Counted from the first letter of the stretch, positions 43,924 to 57,514 are shown. The stretch is DNA of 64,000 nucleotides from Plumapathes pennacea (GCA_964036295.1 OZ038470.1:7214078-7278077), one strand, 5' to 3'. The notes: generated by a model not told the origin, from the letters alone. Numbers and translations are program-made.

Positions 43924-46900
43924 ATGAGCGATCTCGATGCAGCTGCTGTGAAAAAGCTTAAAGTTGCAGAACTTCGAAGTGAGCTGACAAAAAGAGGACT
44001 GGACGTCAAAGGAAACAAGCCTGTTTTGGTCGAGCGATTGTTGGAAGCGCTGGAAAATGCAAGTCAAGCGGTTGATGAAGAAGTTCACGAGGAGATCAAG
44101 GAGCCCGAGACAGAAGATGGAGATAACAAGGAAACTGCAGAGGCGCCACTGTCACCTGACGTTCCAAAACAAGATGGCGTTGTAGAGGAAAGTGCGACGG
44201 AAGAGACTTTGAACGATTCAGCTGCAGACACGAACGCCGATGCGGAACCAACTGTAGAAACTGTTGAAAAGGAGTCTGCAGAGACAGCTGAAGAGGAGAT
44301 CGCATCTCAAGACAAACCAGAACCGATGGAAACAAACGCGGAACCTGCAAAAGTCGAAGAAGAGAAGTCAGAAGGTGAGAGTGGTCAGATAGATTTCACC
44401 GATTTCCATAACTCTCCATGTGTGCCCTGCCTGAACTACTGTATCGATCGATTGCGGACTTTTGGATCTTATTTTACACTTTAAGCACTGTAAGTTTCAA
44501 GAAATAAGTAAGGCTTTAGGTGAATTATTTATTTGTTTGTTGATCGTCGAGCCTGTTTAAACACGATGAATTCCTGGGGCCTCACACTTCCTGATCGAAT
44601 TCACCTTGTATATTTCCCTTTGCTCTCTCGTCCGTGGTAATTTTCTTATTTGGGTAATCTTTCATAATTTTTTTTTTTTTACAATCGAGCGATATAGTTC
44701 AGCGCCCGCGATTCTTCTGGGCTGGGCCCTACAAAATGGCGGCCAAAAATCGTAACAAGATCACGATCAAAACATACTTGGATAACAGTATATCCTTGGA
44801 AATTTAGGTGCTCGAGGATGCTGTAAACGCTGCATAAAAGTAGTAAACAGTATGACAACAAATAGAACTTCATTGATGCCCAGTGCCACTCTCAAATCAA
44901 ATCAAATCAATTTGATGGCCAGCTTAATCGTATGCACCATTTCTTGATGTCAGAAAAAGATACCATATTAAACCTCCCATGAAGTAATGCTTGTGTTGAA
45001 AACCTCTTTTCCCAGAACCAAAGAAAGCAGAGGAGACTGAAGGTTCAACAGAGACAAGGTAATAACAGGATACTGGCTGAGCTTTAAGTAGTTAAAATAA
45101 AACTTATGGTAGCTCAGCCTAATAGGTAACGTAAAGACATGGAAAAAAGGCAACTGAAGGAGCACAAAGGAACTCAGTTTGTTATCAGTTTATCCTTAGG
45201 ATTACACTACAACAAGATTTCTCATCCGACTCGTGGAGTATATGGCCGGCCTTCATTGCATCTGGACAAAACCGAGAAATCAGTGGCTGAGCGTCTGCTA
45301 GATGCAGACGCAGCCAGTCCAACGAAGAAAGTGCTCCTGAGCTCTGTACATTTGATTTCTCCTGCAGTAGAGTTGAACCAGAGGAAGAAGAAGTTGAACT
45401 TGACGACTCTTTAGTCGTATTGGATAAATGTAAGTGGAAGAAATGGAGCCAATGTAAGGTATACACTGCTGGAGCTTCAAAAAAATTTTCACTTGGCTCG
45501 CTGCAGAACGATCGAAAAATCAAAAACCAATCCCTTGTCGGTAAAGAATAGTGGGTAATTTTATTTGGTCCAGTTGATACTGGCTGGACTGTCAGGATTA
45601 TTCTGATCTTACAGTTGTGTATCTTTGCTTTCCCAGACAACTGTGATCTCCATCTTAAAGTCAGCCCAGAGGGGTTGAGTTGCAAGCCCATACCCGATGA
45701 AGGATTCTCGTATTTGTTTGCTGGAGCAAGAGCAACTTGGGGTGTCACTGCAGGAAAGGTTTGCTTTGAGTGCAAGGTATGTGTAAGGAGCTTGATTTAT
45801 TAAGAAGTTAGTAAAAGTGGAAAGAAACATACAGTATAAAGCTGGTCACTTCAGAATGTGTGCCAAAACTAAGACTAAAAAGACTAAACAAGATCACTTT
45901 GATAAAACAAAATCAAGATACAAGAGGACAACCAAGGGTTCATAAGGGAACCCATATTTTAGTTTGGTTTTATATTATTTTGGTTTTATTGTGATATCTT
46001 GATTGTCTGAGAAGGTTTGTAATCCTGATGTGTCAGGGTTCGAAATCAACTTTTGTGCTCACTTGGGACAACTACAAGTCATGTGGTTGCCCCATCCAAT
46101 TTCTTGATGGCCTACATTGTCTTGAAAAGTAGCATCATCATGCAGCACTAATTTGCTTTTTTTTTTTTTTTCAAGGCTATTGCTATTGGTTGCCCTAGCA
46201 TGTTTTCAGTTGTCCTAAACAGCTAGTAAGAAGTGTGTGTTTCAACTAGTGCAACTTGATTAACACTTGAATCATGAAGAAACACTGCTTGATACTGTAT
46301 GCATTAAATATTATTTTGAGGTAATAAAACCCAAAGAGGTAAAAGTGTATCCCTTTTCTGTTGCACCAGGTCTCTGCCCTAATCAATGCAGAATTGCCAG
46401 AATCTGAAGAACCAAAGCAAGTGGTCCGTGTGGGATGGTCAACAGACTCCTGCAATCTCATGCTGGGTTGGTGTCACTGCACTTCAGTCTTTTTCCTTTA
46501 CCCGCTACACTATTGGTGTTTATCTTTTGTTGTTGTTGACGTTTTTACAGGAGAGGATGAATTGTCTTATGGTTATGACAACACCAGCAAAAAGTGTAAC
46601 AAGTCCGAGTTCACAGAGTTTGGCCAAACATTTGGTGAAGGGGATGTTATCACTTGCTATCTTGTAAGTTTAGTGACCTTTCTATTCTTATTCAGTCATT
46701 CATACATGAGAATCATTCAGTTGACAGTTTTGCTTGCAGTTGGTAAGTTTCATTTGAGATTTCCATTCAAATAGGACTTGGACAGTGAAACCAAGACAGT
46801 GGCTTTCTGTAAAAATGGAGAAGACCTAGGTGTGGCATTTGAGCTTTCTGGTGATCTTGCGGGGAAAGCTCTATTTCCTCACGTTCTTGTCAAGAATGCT

Positions 46901-49672
46901 GAGTGCAGCTTAAACTTTGGATCACCGGTACGTAACGGTAGATTCATTTTGTGATAGTGTTATATAGTACATTGTGGCGTATTCCTGAGTGTGGTTGTCG
47001 TGAGTGTTGCCTTTCATTGTCATGCTGTGGAGACACAATTATTTTGTTCTACTTGTCAGGATGAGCCATGGTTTGCCATCAAAGAAGAGTATGCCTTCAT
47101 TCAGCAGTCCCCCGAGGAGTCTCGTATTCATGGAACGAGGGGGCCATCAGACAAAAAAGAATGTGAGGTACAGTACAGGGAACACCACCCTTTCACTCCC
47201 AAGACCAAAATAACTCTTCTCCCAACCTTAGAAGAAAATGTATGGTGATGTAGTGAGAAATTGATAGCTGAATCAGTTGTCATTTGAGTACACTATTAAG
47301 TGGCAAATTCTCCATACTGTATCATATAATCTCTGGTGAGAGATTGAAGGAGAATATAGAACTTGATCACTCTTGGGAGTGAAAGAGTTTAGGTTCAATA
47401 AATCACAAGTGGCAATTCGGAGAGCACCAGGGTCATTTATCAGGAGCTTCTCACATTGGAAGTTCTGAGTAGGATAAGCTTGGGGTTGGCTGTTTTTCAT
47501 GTGAAGGATGCTTGCTTTCTTCAAGGTTATTATGATGATTGGGCTTCCAGCCTCAGGAAAGACAACTTGGGTCAACAAACATGTGGAAGAGAATCCAGAT
47601 AAGAAATATAATGTGCTGGGAACCAACAGCCTTCTTGAAAAGATGAAGGTGAGAAAGTGTTGTTTGACCATGAATAAAAGCAGGAATTAGTGGTTGTTCC
47701 ATCTACAAGTTATAATTTGATCAATAAGGATTACATGATCAATGCTCTTGCTTAAAAGTATGGAAAAATGCCACAGAAACCATACACATGTTGACATGAC
47801 ATCTAAACTGTGTTTACTGTGCATTATCCAGATTATGGGGAGTGCTCGGAAGCGTGATGCAGTTGGTTACAATAAGCTCATGGACAAGGTTGCCAAGTGT
47901 CTACACCGGCTATTCGAAATTGCTCCAACAAAAAAGAGACATTACATTCTTGACCAGGTACTGTAGAAACATGCATTCTATTTTAATACATGTCTGCATT
48001 ATTATCCTAAGGTACATCAAGTTATTTGTATTTTCTCTTGTTTTTGTGACAATTTTTTTTGTGCAAACACCATAATCAGGGATAACGATTTATCAACATG
48101 TTTGTTGCTGGAGTCTTACCCAGTGCTCTACATTAGCAATTTGCCCCAAAATTTTGCTAGGGCAGGTAAATTCAGGGCTGAGCAACCACAAAATTATGAA
48201 ACTTCTATATTGCTTGAAGTCAATTTACAGTCTGAAGTGCAACCAACCTAAAACCTTGTTGTCAACCACTGTTACCTGATGGTTTCCATGGAAAACAAAC
48301 TCAATAACTTGGCAGATGCCTGAGGCAAAGTATTTTTTTGCCGTTGTTGTTGTTACATTGTTATATTCAGCCCCATTGACATCATTTTCTTATTTCTTTG
48401 CTAGACCAATGTTTACTACTCAGCTCAGAAGAAGAAACTTCGTCCATTTGAAGCGTTTCACAAGAAAGCTATTGTGTGTGTCCCTACCCCAGAGGAGATG
48501 AAAAGAAGAAATGAGGAGAGGAAGAAAAATGGGATTGAACTGCCGGACAATGCCATCAGCGACATGAAATGTAAGTTGGCTGAAAAACTGGCAAGAGCAG
48601 ATGTGAAGATGGTGCTGTTCATTCTTTCACACATAAACACCTCCTTGGAGAATTTCCATCTTGTTCTTTTGGGGCAACTTGGATGTTTGAGTTGCTTCAG
48701 CAGTACTGATTTTTGGGACCTTCAGATTATTATAGACATAGTGGATTAAAAATTGCAAACACTGTAAAGGGGACAGTGACTAATGAGGCTCTGCTCATTC
48801 CTCAATGTACATAGTAACACAAGTTTAACTCTGTAAACATTCTTCCCTGGGTCTCAACTAACATCTCAGATATTACAAAATGACATAAACAAAATGTCTG
48901 TGAATAATGTTTTTGAGGACTCGCGCCAGATTTTACAATCACCTGAACACATGCTTTGTTCCTAGTGAGCTTCACATTGCCTAAAGAAGGAGAGTTTACC
49001 AGCATCGAATATGCAGACCAAGGAGAGGACGTAACTAAGAAAATTGTTGAAGACTACCTGAGAGAAGGACGTGCATATCGCAGCCGCTCAGGCTCTGGAT
49101 CTGAGCCAAGCTACAAGAGGCCACGGTACGATGACCGGCCTAGACATGGTGGATACGCACCCAGGGATCGTTATTATGATGACCGCAGAGGAGGCTATGA
49201 CAGCAGACGAGGGTCCTATGGCGGTGGCAGATCATATTACGGTGGTCGTGGAGGTGGTGGTTTCCGAGGCGGTTACCGAGGTCGGGGTGGCAGCGGTGGT
49301 TATCAGGACAGGAGGGAGTATGGTGGATACCGTGGCGGTGGCGGTTACCATGGAAGTAGTGGTGGTGGTTACCGCCAGAACAACTACCAGCCGCGGCAGC
49401 ATCAGTCCAACTACAACCAGCACTCACAGCGGTCTTACCAGCAGCCTGCATCACATTCTTATAGCTCACAGGGCCAGTACGCAGGTTCTGGAGGCTATGG
49501 GAGTTCATACAGTCATTCATCCTCTTACTATCAGCCACAACAGCAGAGCTACTACAGCCAGCAGAGCTACAGCCAGCAGGGCTATGGGCAACAACAGCAG
49601 CAGAGCCAACAGACCCAGCAGTACTATGGAAGGTACTCTTCCTCGTCTGGCTACTCTGGCTCCACCTACTGA
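43924..49672 (+). CDS. HNRNPUL1-like: hnRNP U-like RNA-binding protein (SAP-SPRY-P-loop-RGG)
   Basis: Exons 43924-44374, 45016-45058, 45368-45429, 45637-45776, 46370-46466, 46551-46663, 46775-46927, 47060-47167, 47526-47648, 47832-47957, 48405-48570, 48966-49672. The sum is 2289 nt, 762 residues. Order: SAP DNA-binding motif (about 10-43, [19 protein letters not shown]); acidic segment (about 50-180); SPRY domain (about 187-372, with RVGWSTDSC and [10 protein letters not shown]); a polynucleotide-kinase-like P-loop domain (about 389-545, [19 protein letters not shown]); RGG/GGY-rich segment (about 560-650); then a Q/Y/S-rich low-complexity tail. This is the full hnRNP U/UL1/UL2 architecture. 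These are nuclear RNA-processing and DNA-damage-response proteins. Which vertebrate paralogue is closest cannot be fixed by eye; UL1 is my preference. Confidence 0.92.
47187..47392. mobile_element. MITE family A copy, inverted
   Basis: Begins ccctttcactcccaagacca and ends ctcttgggagtgaaagagtt, with ctccatactgtatcatataa internally. Starts only about 20 bp after the hnRNPUL exon ending at 47167. Confidence 0.8.
48120..48262. repeat. Dispersed repeat family F, inverse orientation
   Basis: Reverse complement of the copies at 60215-60375 and 60965-61134: agtgctctacattagcaa, gggcaggtaaattc, attatgaaacttctatattg, cttgaagtcaatttacagtc, caaccaacctaaaacctt. Intronic in hnRNPUL. Confidence 0.72.
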
Positions 49673-50225
49673 TGTGAACTTTAAAACTCCAAAGTCTTTT
49701 TTTTTCTCTGCCTGCTAGTTTAGTCATTGTTACTTTTACGCTGAAACAGTAGTTGCTCGTGAGCGCTTGTAGTAAGTCGTTGTTCGTGTGTTAGAACCTC
49801 CATATAGTTTGCCACACTCAACATTCCTATTAGTCTATTCACAAACCTTCCCAAGAACTTTTTTGTTATAACCATTCATCTCCTCTTTCGGTGTGAAAAC
49901 AGGAACCAAACACTATTATGTGTACAGTAACAACCTGATGAGAATTTTCACTGAAGATTACTCGTCTCACAGGGGTATTCCAAGTCTGTTTTATCTGTAG
50001 ATATATTACAAAGGTGTGATCATTTTAAAAGATGCATCAGTGATAGCAATCAATGCCATCAACAAATACAAATTTCTGATGACAGTTTTACAGCCAAGGC
50101 AGGACACATTTTGACCATACTGTAAAACACAGCTCAATTCAAAGAAATCAACACTTTCCGCCTTGATCAGCTTCTGCTACATGTATCCACAAGATAGTGT
50201 TTATTCTGTATACCATCTTTCAAAT

Positions 50226-50231
50226 AATAAA
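50226..50231 (+). promoter_or_regulatory. Candidate polyadenylation signal of hnRNPUL
   Basis: AATAAA about 555 nt after the stop codon. A second, equally canonical hexamer lies at 50608-50613, so alternative 3' ends are possible. Confidence 0.45.
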
Positions 50232-50271
50232 AATAATTGTTGTTGTACGAAATTCAATATAATTTTTTATG

Positions 50272-50452
50272 AACCCTTTCACTCCCAAGAGTGATCAACT
50301 TCAATTTTCTCTCAGTCTCTCACCAGTAGGGAGTACTTAGCTTTTCATAGCCTGCTTAGATGAAAGTATATAAGACAAATATATTCTCACTACATCGCTT
50401 GTACATTTTCTTCTTAAAAGGTTGGGAGAATCTGCATTTTGAACTTAGGGTT
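50272..50452. mobile_element. MITE family A copy
   Basis: Left end aaccctttcactcccaagag, internal cagtctctcaccagtaggga, ttctcactacatcgcttgta and aggttgggagaatctgcatt. The right TIR is degraded. Confidence 0.75.
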
Positions 50453-50863
50453 AACTCCAAGTGTCACTCTGCTGTGAGATGTGTACCTGTCCAACATTCT
50501 CTGTTGATTTGTGATGTGATTCAACATCCTTTAGAGCATTGTTTTATTTCTTGTATGTTTTGTTTATCATAACATTCTGTTGTAGTACTTGTTGTACATT
50601 TATTTTGAATAAACACGAAGCCCAAGATGTGCACACCATCACCTGGGAGAAGCATTTGAGGTTGATGCCTTTAAGAGTTTTGAGCTGAGAAATATATAAT
50701 GCATTCCTGTGTATCATACACACGGGAAGTTGGGAGAACACGATGCTGTGAAAGAGGAAGCTGATGTTTCAAGTGACTTTTTCCAAAGAAGGTCTAATAC
50801 CTGAAGTATCAGCAAAACCTCTTTTACAGCACGTGCTTACTGGTATGTGTATCCACCTTACCC

Positions 50864-51211
50864 TTTCACTTCCAAGCTCAAATTCTCCTAACCATAAAAT
50901 AAGAAAATGTATGAGTGATGAAATGAGAATTGATATCTCAATCAGCTTTTACTTGAGCAAGCACTCAAAATCCAAGTTTTTTCATTGGTTCACTCTTGGG
51001 AGTTAAAGGGTAATGTTCGGCTTTATATCCACATTAACCTTTTCAGTCTTAAGAGTGATCAACTTGGATCTTCTCCTTTAATCTTTTACCAGAGATATAT
51101 CACTCAGTATTGCTCAGACGAAAGCTGATTGGGCAATCAATTCTTCCTACATCACTTGTACATTTTATTCTGGGAGAAACTGTATTATGATCTTGGGAAT
51201 GAAAGGGATAA
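50864..51211. mobile_element. Two adjacent MITE family A copies
   Basis: The first, about 50864-51012, is inverted and shortened (ccctttcacttccaagctca ... cactcttgggagttaaaggg). The second, about 51030-51211, is direct (ttaaccttttcagtcttaag ... gatcttgggaatgaaaggga). Confidence 0.72.
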
Positions 51212-51267
51212 CCTTGGGTTTATGTTGACTTAACCAAATTTGGTACATGCAGACATTGACCCATGGT

Positions 51268-51273
51268 TTTATT
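51268..51273 (-). promoter_or_regulatory. Candidate polyadenylation signal of MPND
   Basis: AATAAA on the minus strand about 85 nt after the MPND stop codon (51356-51358). Confidence 0.5.
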
Positions 51274-51355
51274 TGGGACTTGCACATAAAACAGTTACAA
51301 CAAAAGGGGGAATAATAAATTAAAATATTGACTCCAGTTGTTTTCAGGAATGGGT

Positions 51356-54300
51356 TCATGTGAGGAGAGTATTGATGAACTCCAAAAATCTGCCATCAGC
51401 TTGGTCTGTTGGGAACTTCTTAACCAGTGATGCCTGTCAACAGGAAATAAGAAAATTCTGAAGGCTGGACAAGCCTTGTGACAAGGGGGGATCGTTCTGG
51501 GGCGTTGGCCTTACTTGGGTCTAGTTTCAGCCTAATGGGCCTTCTTGGGTCCAAAAATTTGGCGTCATTCACACTTCCCCGTCACTAATATACCTGAATA
51601 CCCCCACCAACCAGGACTTGTGACCATGAATTTTGATTTGCAATTTTGCTTTGATTTTTCTAAACTGCATAACTGAAATTAAGTAAGTTGTGTTTTATTG
51701 AATTATACTACCATAATGTTGGTTTATCATGATAAAATTGCATGCACATTTACCAACCTTTACTTTGTCGAGAAAAGTTTGGTTTCCATACCAGACAGTC
51801 TTAAAGTTAATTGTGTCCGGGGAGGTCTTGTAGAAACTCCACAGCCACCTCTGAAAGATAACAAGGAGACATAACTCAATCCCATGAACCCACGGCATTC
51901 ATCCCCCGTGATTCGCAAGGACTGAGCTGGACAACAACAGGCACATATCCGCTCTGTTGCTTCATGAGCTGTTTATAATACAGGCCACTTTGGTGTAGCT
52001 GAATCACATGGGCTAGCTATGTCCTCACAAACCTGATCTGTAGAAACAATGAATGTTAGTCTTAAGGTTGATGCAGACAAGCTAAGTAAATATGCCATAA
52101 AAGTTGTTTTGGGCATTAGCTCTTTGTCGCAGCAAGACCTGTAGAAACACTTAACTCACCAGTTCATTGAGTAAATCTTGAGATAAGAACTGGTCCCGCT
52201 GTTGAGTGACATTCATGTACATTGGCATTCCTAATCTGTCCTCTTGACCCTTGGGTGGTGACAACACCCAGAATGCTTGGAACATGGACTCTGATCTGGG
52301 TTTGTACTTGTCATAAGGAGCTTGAAAAAGTACACAACAAGAATCACTACTATATCAGATGATCTTGAGCTAATATCACATGTAAAACTGAGGGGGGGGG
52401 GGGGGGGGAGGGGGCACATGCCATAACATTCGCACAATTTCTATGTATGTTCTGGTGGAAACACGTGCAATGCTGGCTAACTTATCTCTGTCTTGAATAG
52501 GGTAATTTTTGGTCCAGTCTTGAACAGATTAGAGCATTTTGTCTTAGACAGGGTAGCAAAATTTACATCTTTGTCTTGGATAGGGTCACCCAAATTCCTA
52601 TCGAGTATCCCCCAACCCCCCCCCCCCCCCCCCCCCCCTCCCTCCCTCCCCAGGCAGCTTCTATGTAACGTTTATTTGTCACCAGAGAAAGCATAATCAT
52701 GGTACTTACAACTGGTCTGACTTTAAGCTTAAGGACTTACAAATGATAATCCCAATGCATGGTTCATATGGTGCACCCCACTGGCCAACTAACTTCTGAT
52801 ACTTTTGTTGGTTTCTTATATCTTCAATAGAAGGATCTGCCTGGTAAGATGGGTGGCTGTGGTACCAACCGACAACCTGGAGGCCACGCTGTGTGATGGC
52901 ATTTTGAATCTGCAAAAAATATCAATATCTGTCAATAATATTTATTTTCATGAGCCTCCATGGAACTCAGGTCTTTCCAATCATTATCATTAGTCTTTGC
53001 ATTATTTTCTCCACTTTCAGTGATGTTGCTCACCAGAATAATACTTGCTACCATTTCAAAACAAATAATCTGAAGAGGAGTGATAGAGTGATGTTACCTC
53101 TTGTTCGACTTTTGGTGCATTCCCTTTGTCAGCAAGGCGACATCTACAAGGAAATGCTTGCAATATCTTCATATCTGTTAAAAAACAACAAAAAGGTACC
53201 AGAGTATAACAAAACAAGGCCATAATAATTATAAATTGGTAAACAAAAAGTAAACTCAACTGACTCAACACTAGCCGGGATAACGTGATGTGAATAAAAG
53301 AGTTTTCTGTGTTTTAATATCTACTGTATAAAGTACCATGTATAATTAATAAATTGTGTCTATATCCTGGTATTTTTATTTTCTGTTTTTTTTTTTGTTC
53401 AATGCTTCTCAAAACGACCAGTCCAATTTCAACGAAACATTCTGTGTGGTGATTCACATTATCTCCAGGATAGTGCAGAGAGTAAAATGGATTAGGGACA
53501 GAAAAAAGGTGCATTTTCTTGTAGCTAAACTTTACATAACACTTCCTTTCTAGATTCTTGTGCATCTTATGTTACTTATATTACTATGCTTTCTCATTTT
53601 ATGCTACTCAAGTTAACCTGCTACATTATATAATATATCATAAAATTATTCAACTGACGGTGAGTTTGGGGATCGAACTTTCCAGCCAGGTATCCTACCA
53701 CTTCACTGGTTGTCAGGTGACAGTGATAATCCTGTAAAATAAAAATGAAACTATAGTAGAGCATGATAAGGGAGAGTGCCAGGGGAGACAACAAAAGCAG
53801 CTTACCATGAGGAGCAGGGAGTTGGTAGAAATATCTGCAGAAAATGGTGCTGTTCTTCCAATGTCATTAAAACTCACTAATTCCACCAATGTCTTTGTGT
53901 CACTGCAGAGGAAAAGAGCTGTCAAAACATCCAATATCTACTGTGAACTACTGTGCACCAACTCACAGCACAAGAACTGTGGGAAATTTAAAAACTATTT
54001 TCAGTAATCCTAAAAGTGTAAGACCAGCTCAATCATTATTTTGCTTACTTTTCTGGTGTGATTGATGAATATCTGACAGACAGCCGTGGTCTTGCCACTT
54101 GCTTTCCCCCTGATTGTGATGGTGGAGACATCAATGGCATGAATGCAGATTCTGACACTGCAGTTCAAAAACACAGTTCCAGATAGTGCAAATTTCTACC
54201 ACACCGTAAACACATGTAACATGTAAAGTGTAAAAAAACACAACTCTAACTTCTATGCTTGGGGCAGATTCAGGATTTCCTCAAGCAGGGTTCGTACACT

Positions 54301-57300
54301 CCTTCAAAGTACTTTTGAGCAAAACTAAAATGTTAAAATCAGCAATTTGTATACCAGTGACTGGGCCAAAGGGAGATTTGACCAAGTATCCCTAAAACCT
54401 GCCACAACCACCACAACATGCATTACCCTTTGCGGTCCTTTGTGTCAAGCTTGAAGCACGTGGATAAGAATAAGCTGTGTTTGTTGGTGATGTTATTGTT
54501 TCGGACCGTCCAGTGGGTGATGAGAAGGAGTGGGAAGCCCTTTGAAATGTCTTCTTTCTGTGGATGGTAAAGAAATAATTTCAAGCTGAGAAAAATGTTA
54601 CTGCATATTTATGTTCTTATAACCTCGAGTTTTTCATTTTGAATAGTTACCTCGCACAACGAAAATATTTCAAATCACGTTTTTATGTTAAGCACCCTCC
54701 CTCGATTAAGCACACACCCACAAAATTTGAAATATTAAAGCGCCCAAGGGTAATTATTCAAAGAAATACAGTATTGTTTATTACAGTGCTATATTCAGTG
54801 CAGAACCAGTACATAATCACTACGCAATGGCTGCTCCCAGCTTACCCAACAGCTTACCCAACTCTACCTGCTTCATGCAGGATTGTCCTGTTATACCTTG
54901 CCACCCACAAACTCATCTTGCCACTCGCAAACATCAATTTTTCTGTTTTTAGAGTTAGTTAGAGCTGTGTTCTTTTGAAGGAACAACCCATATTTTTGGC
55001 AAAGCTCAACTTTACCTCCCTATCTCAGCACCCCCCCCCCCCCCCCCCCCCCCCCCCTCCCCCTATCTACCAAGTCAGGACCAAACCCCTTGCCTAAAAC
55101 CAAACCGCTTGCCTAAATGTCCTACCTGGAAATTGTTAAGTTTGACACTCTGCTGCACATGAACATGTACACTGCCCTTACCTGTTTTCTGTGGTGGATG
55201 GAGGAGGAAGCATGTGACCTGATGGCGTGGCTCCATGTGACTGGGCTTTTAATGCAGAACTGGCACCTTTAGGTTGCCCTGGAAGGGGACCAATGTTGGG
55301 CGGACGCCCTGGAGCACGTGTTGTCTTGGGTGTGCTGGACGAAGATGTCTTGATAACTGACATACCATGAGATTGTGGAGTGGAGCCAGTAGATGATTGT
55401 GCAGGAGATTTTGTCTGTGATATTATTGGAGACATTAGGTCTGGTGAAACAGTGGCACTTCATACACTGTGTCTTTAATTCTATACAAGTCTTAGTGCGG
55501 GCAAACTTACAGCTTGTTCACTAGGGTGCTGCTTTCTGAACCAGGTTGATTTGAATTGATCCAGCTTCTTGCCTTTGTACTTAACCTGTCAAGTGCCACA
55601 GGAAAGAAACTAATAAACAATAACAAGCAGGTGAGGGTGCAATGAACAGCAAACTAATCAATTCAAAGGAGTAATGCAAGCACAAGCGCAAACCCAAACA
55701 TAAGCGCAAGCAACCGGTTCACACAGTAAATTTGTGAACCAAGCACAAGCACAAGAGAATGGAAACTTTGTGCTTGCCCTTGCTTTATCATGTGAACCAG
55801 CCTTAATCCTTTCACTCCCAAGAGTGATAAACTTCAGTTTTCTCTTTTCAGTCTTCCACCAGAGATATATCATACAGTATGGAGAATTTGGCATTTGATA
55901 ACTTGCTCAAATGACAGTTGATTAAAACATGAATTCTCTTTTCATAGGTCATACAGTATCTTATTTTATGTATGGGAGAATTTGTATTTTGAGTTTGCTA
56001 GCCCCAGGCTAGTGGGCAGCTGTGCATTCCCATTCATGTTTCAGGCTCAAGTTCGATGTGAGAATAAAACTGGGGCAAGTACAGTACAAAAGCTGCAGCA
56101 GGCTGATAAGGAGAGAACTTGGGACAAAAATGGATAAAATGAATGCAAAGAAAAATGATGAATAGGGTACTTACAGATGCCCATCCACATCCAGACTTTT
56201 TGGAGGGGTTGACAAGACGCTTACAATAAATGGCCCAGGCAGAGGGGGAGTTAAACACTTTGCCTGCATCAGGCCACTTGATACGGCCATCTGGAAGCAG
56301 ATCTGCACTGAATTTCTGACCCTAATAAAAAAAAATCAACCAAATTATAGAAACTATGACAAGATACTTCCGTACCATAGAGGGTTGTACAATACAATAC
56401 AATACTTTATTGATAACTCCCTGTAGGGGCTTTTCAGTGCCAATTATTGGCAATGGACATATCAAATACTGATAACAATGGTTAAGAATTTGGACTGGTT
56501 GAAATATTAATATTAAAATAATATTAATATGATAAAATGGTTGTCACATGCCTGTGATATACCTTACTTACCATGCATCTCAATATCATGTAAACCCTAA
56601 TATAGTGTCCAATGTATCATCTATCATCACCATAAAAAGCTTACTTTTCAGTATCATACACTATAAGGATCATTCAACATCGCTTAATATCATTCACTAT
56701 CATTGGGCATCAATCACCATTATTTACATCATTCAACGCCATTAGGCACCATTCACCATCAATCAACATCATTTCATTCTGCCATTGTTGAATGATGTCT
56801 TATGATGGTGAATAATCCATGGTGAGGGTTTGCGATGGATTACGGATAATACTACAGCATAGTCCATGTACATGCATTTTACGGTGAGCATAGATGATAT
56901 ATAGGACATTATATTACGGGAAATTGGGATGCATGGTGTAAGGCATACATCAGAATAGCTGCAGCTGACTACCTGTAGCTTGTTCACTGTAATATTAATC
57001 ATAAGTATATGTGACATACTCACCAGGTATGCAATAGAGAGACATTTCTCTCCTGGTTCAATGACTCCATCATCAAGTAGCATACCCAGAGTGACACCAC
57101 GACCAGTCAGAATGGATCTCTTTCTTCTGCCTTTTGGTTTTACTTTGGGTGTTTCTTTTATGTTTTCAAAATCATCTTCATCATCACCATCTAATTCATC
57201 TGCTTCCTCCTCCCCTTCCTCCTCCTCCTCCTCCTCTATGTCTTCAACATCTTCTTCCAATTCGTCTACTGCATCATCCATTTGCTTATCTGGTAAGTGA

Positions 57301-57514
57301 TCCAATAATGAGCTATGCATAACAAAGCTGTTCTGCATGTGTGAGTGTGTATGTGTAGATGACATGACTGATCGAATTTCTGAGTCTGCGTACCATAATA
57401 ACAGCGTGGAGCGTTGTATGTGTGTGTGCACAAATCATCGTTACAAATCAGACACGAAAGTAACGGAAAATGCAGCGACAATTCAGACAAAAAGAAACAA
57501 AACATACCCATCAT
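51356..57514 (-). CDS. MPND: MPND: RAMA plus JAMM/MPN-domain protein
   Basis: Exons in transcript order 57514-57508, 57289-57024, 56321-56175, 55585-55511, 55414-55182, 54557-54427, 54157-54049, 53902-53806, 53731-53659, 53174-53098, 52909-52741, 52320-52160, 51850-51764, 51433-51356. The sum is 1710 nt, 569 residues; human MPND is about 471. An acidic N-terminal run (about 10-45) precedes a RAMA domain (about 68-163: GVTLGMLLDDGVIEPGE, FNSPSAWAIYCKRLVNP, SGCGWASVKYKG). A Ser/Thr/Pro-rich linker follows, then an MPN domain (about 325-470) with the complete JAMM set: Glu365, His422, His424, Ser432, Asp435 (HSHP...S..D). It should therefore be an active zinc metalloprotease or deubiquitinase. 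RAMA domains are linked to DNA-modification recognition. The ATGATG start lies in a tiny first exon; the next Met (MDDAVDELEE) is an alternative. Confidence 0.92.
52390..52660. repeat. Dispersed repeat family E copy with G and C tracts
   Basis: A G tract near 52392-52410, phrases gtcttgaatagggtaatttt and ttgtcttagacagggtagca, then a C tract near 52614-52640. Same order as 29790-30200. MPND intron. Confidence 0.75.
55807..56000. mobile_element. MITE family A copy
   Basis: Left boundary ttaatcctttcactcccaag, internal ttccaccagagatatatcat and cagtatggagaatttggcat. The right end is degraded. MPND intron. Immediately left of it (about 55670-55805) is a small foldback built on agcacaagcgcaa-like arms. 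Confidence 0.75.

Larger units (their letters stand above)
49673..51355. other. hnRNPUL 3' UTR and convergent intergenic space
   Basis: The 3' UTR follows 49672. Candidate plus-strand AATAAA signals are at 50226-50231 and 50608-50613. Three copies of MITE family A follow (50272-50452, 50864-51012, 51030-51211). A minus-strand AATAAA (51268-51273) probably serves MPND. No coding exon seen. Confidence 0.6.

Noticed and set aside
45200..45367. Extra hnRNPUL exon at 45200
   Set aside because: It has an acceptor-like ag, but the only in-phase frame meets a stop without a donor that would restore phase; direct joining of 45058 to 45368 is in frame.
45185..45775. 196-codon minus-strand open frame
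   Set aside because: Antisense to hnRNPUL exons and introns, with no family resemblance or splice support.
49071..49727. Long alternative-frame and antisense open frames over the hnRNPUL RGG/QY exon
   Set aside because: Shadows of a compositionally biased true exon; only the GGY/RGG frame fits the family.
56769..57431. 220-codon minus-strand open frame
   Set aside because: Its centre is the genuine MPND acidic/RAMA exon (57289-57024), but the flanks are intron read-through; the exon is included within MPND instead.
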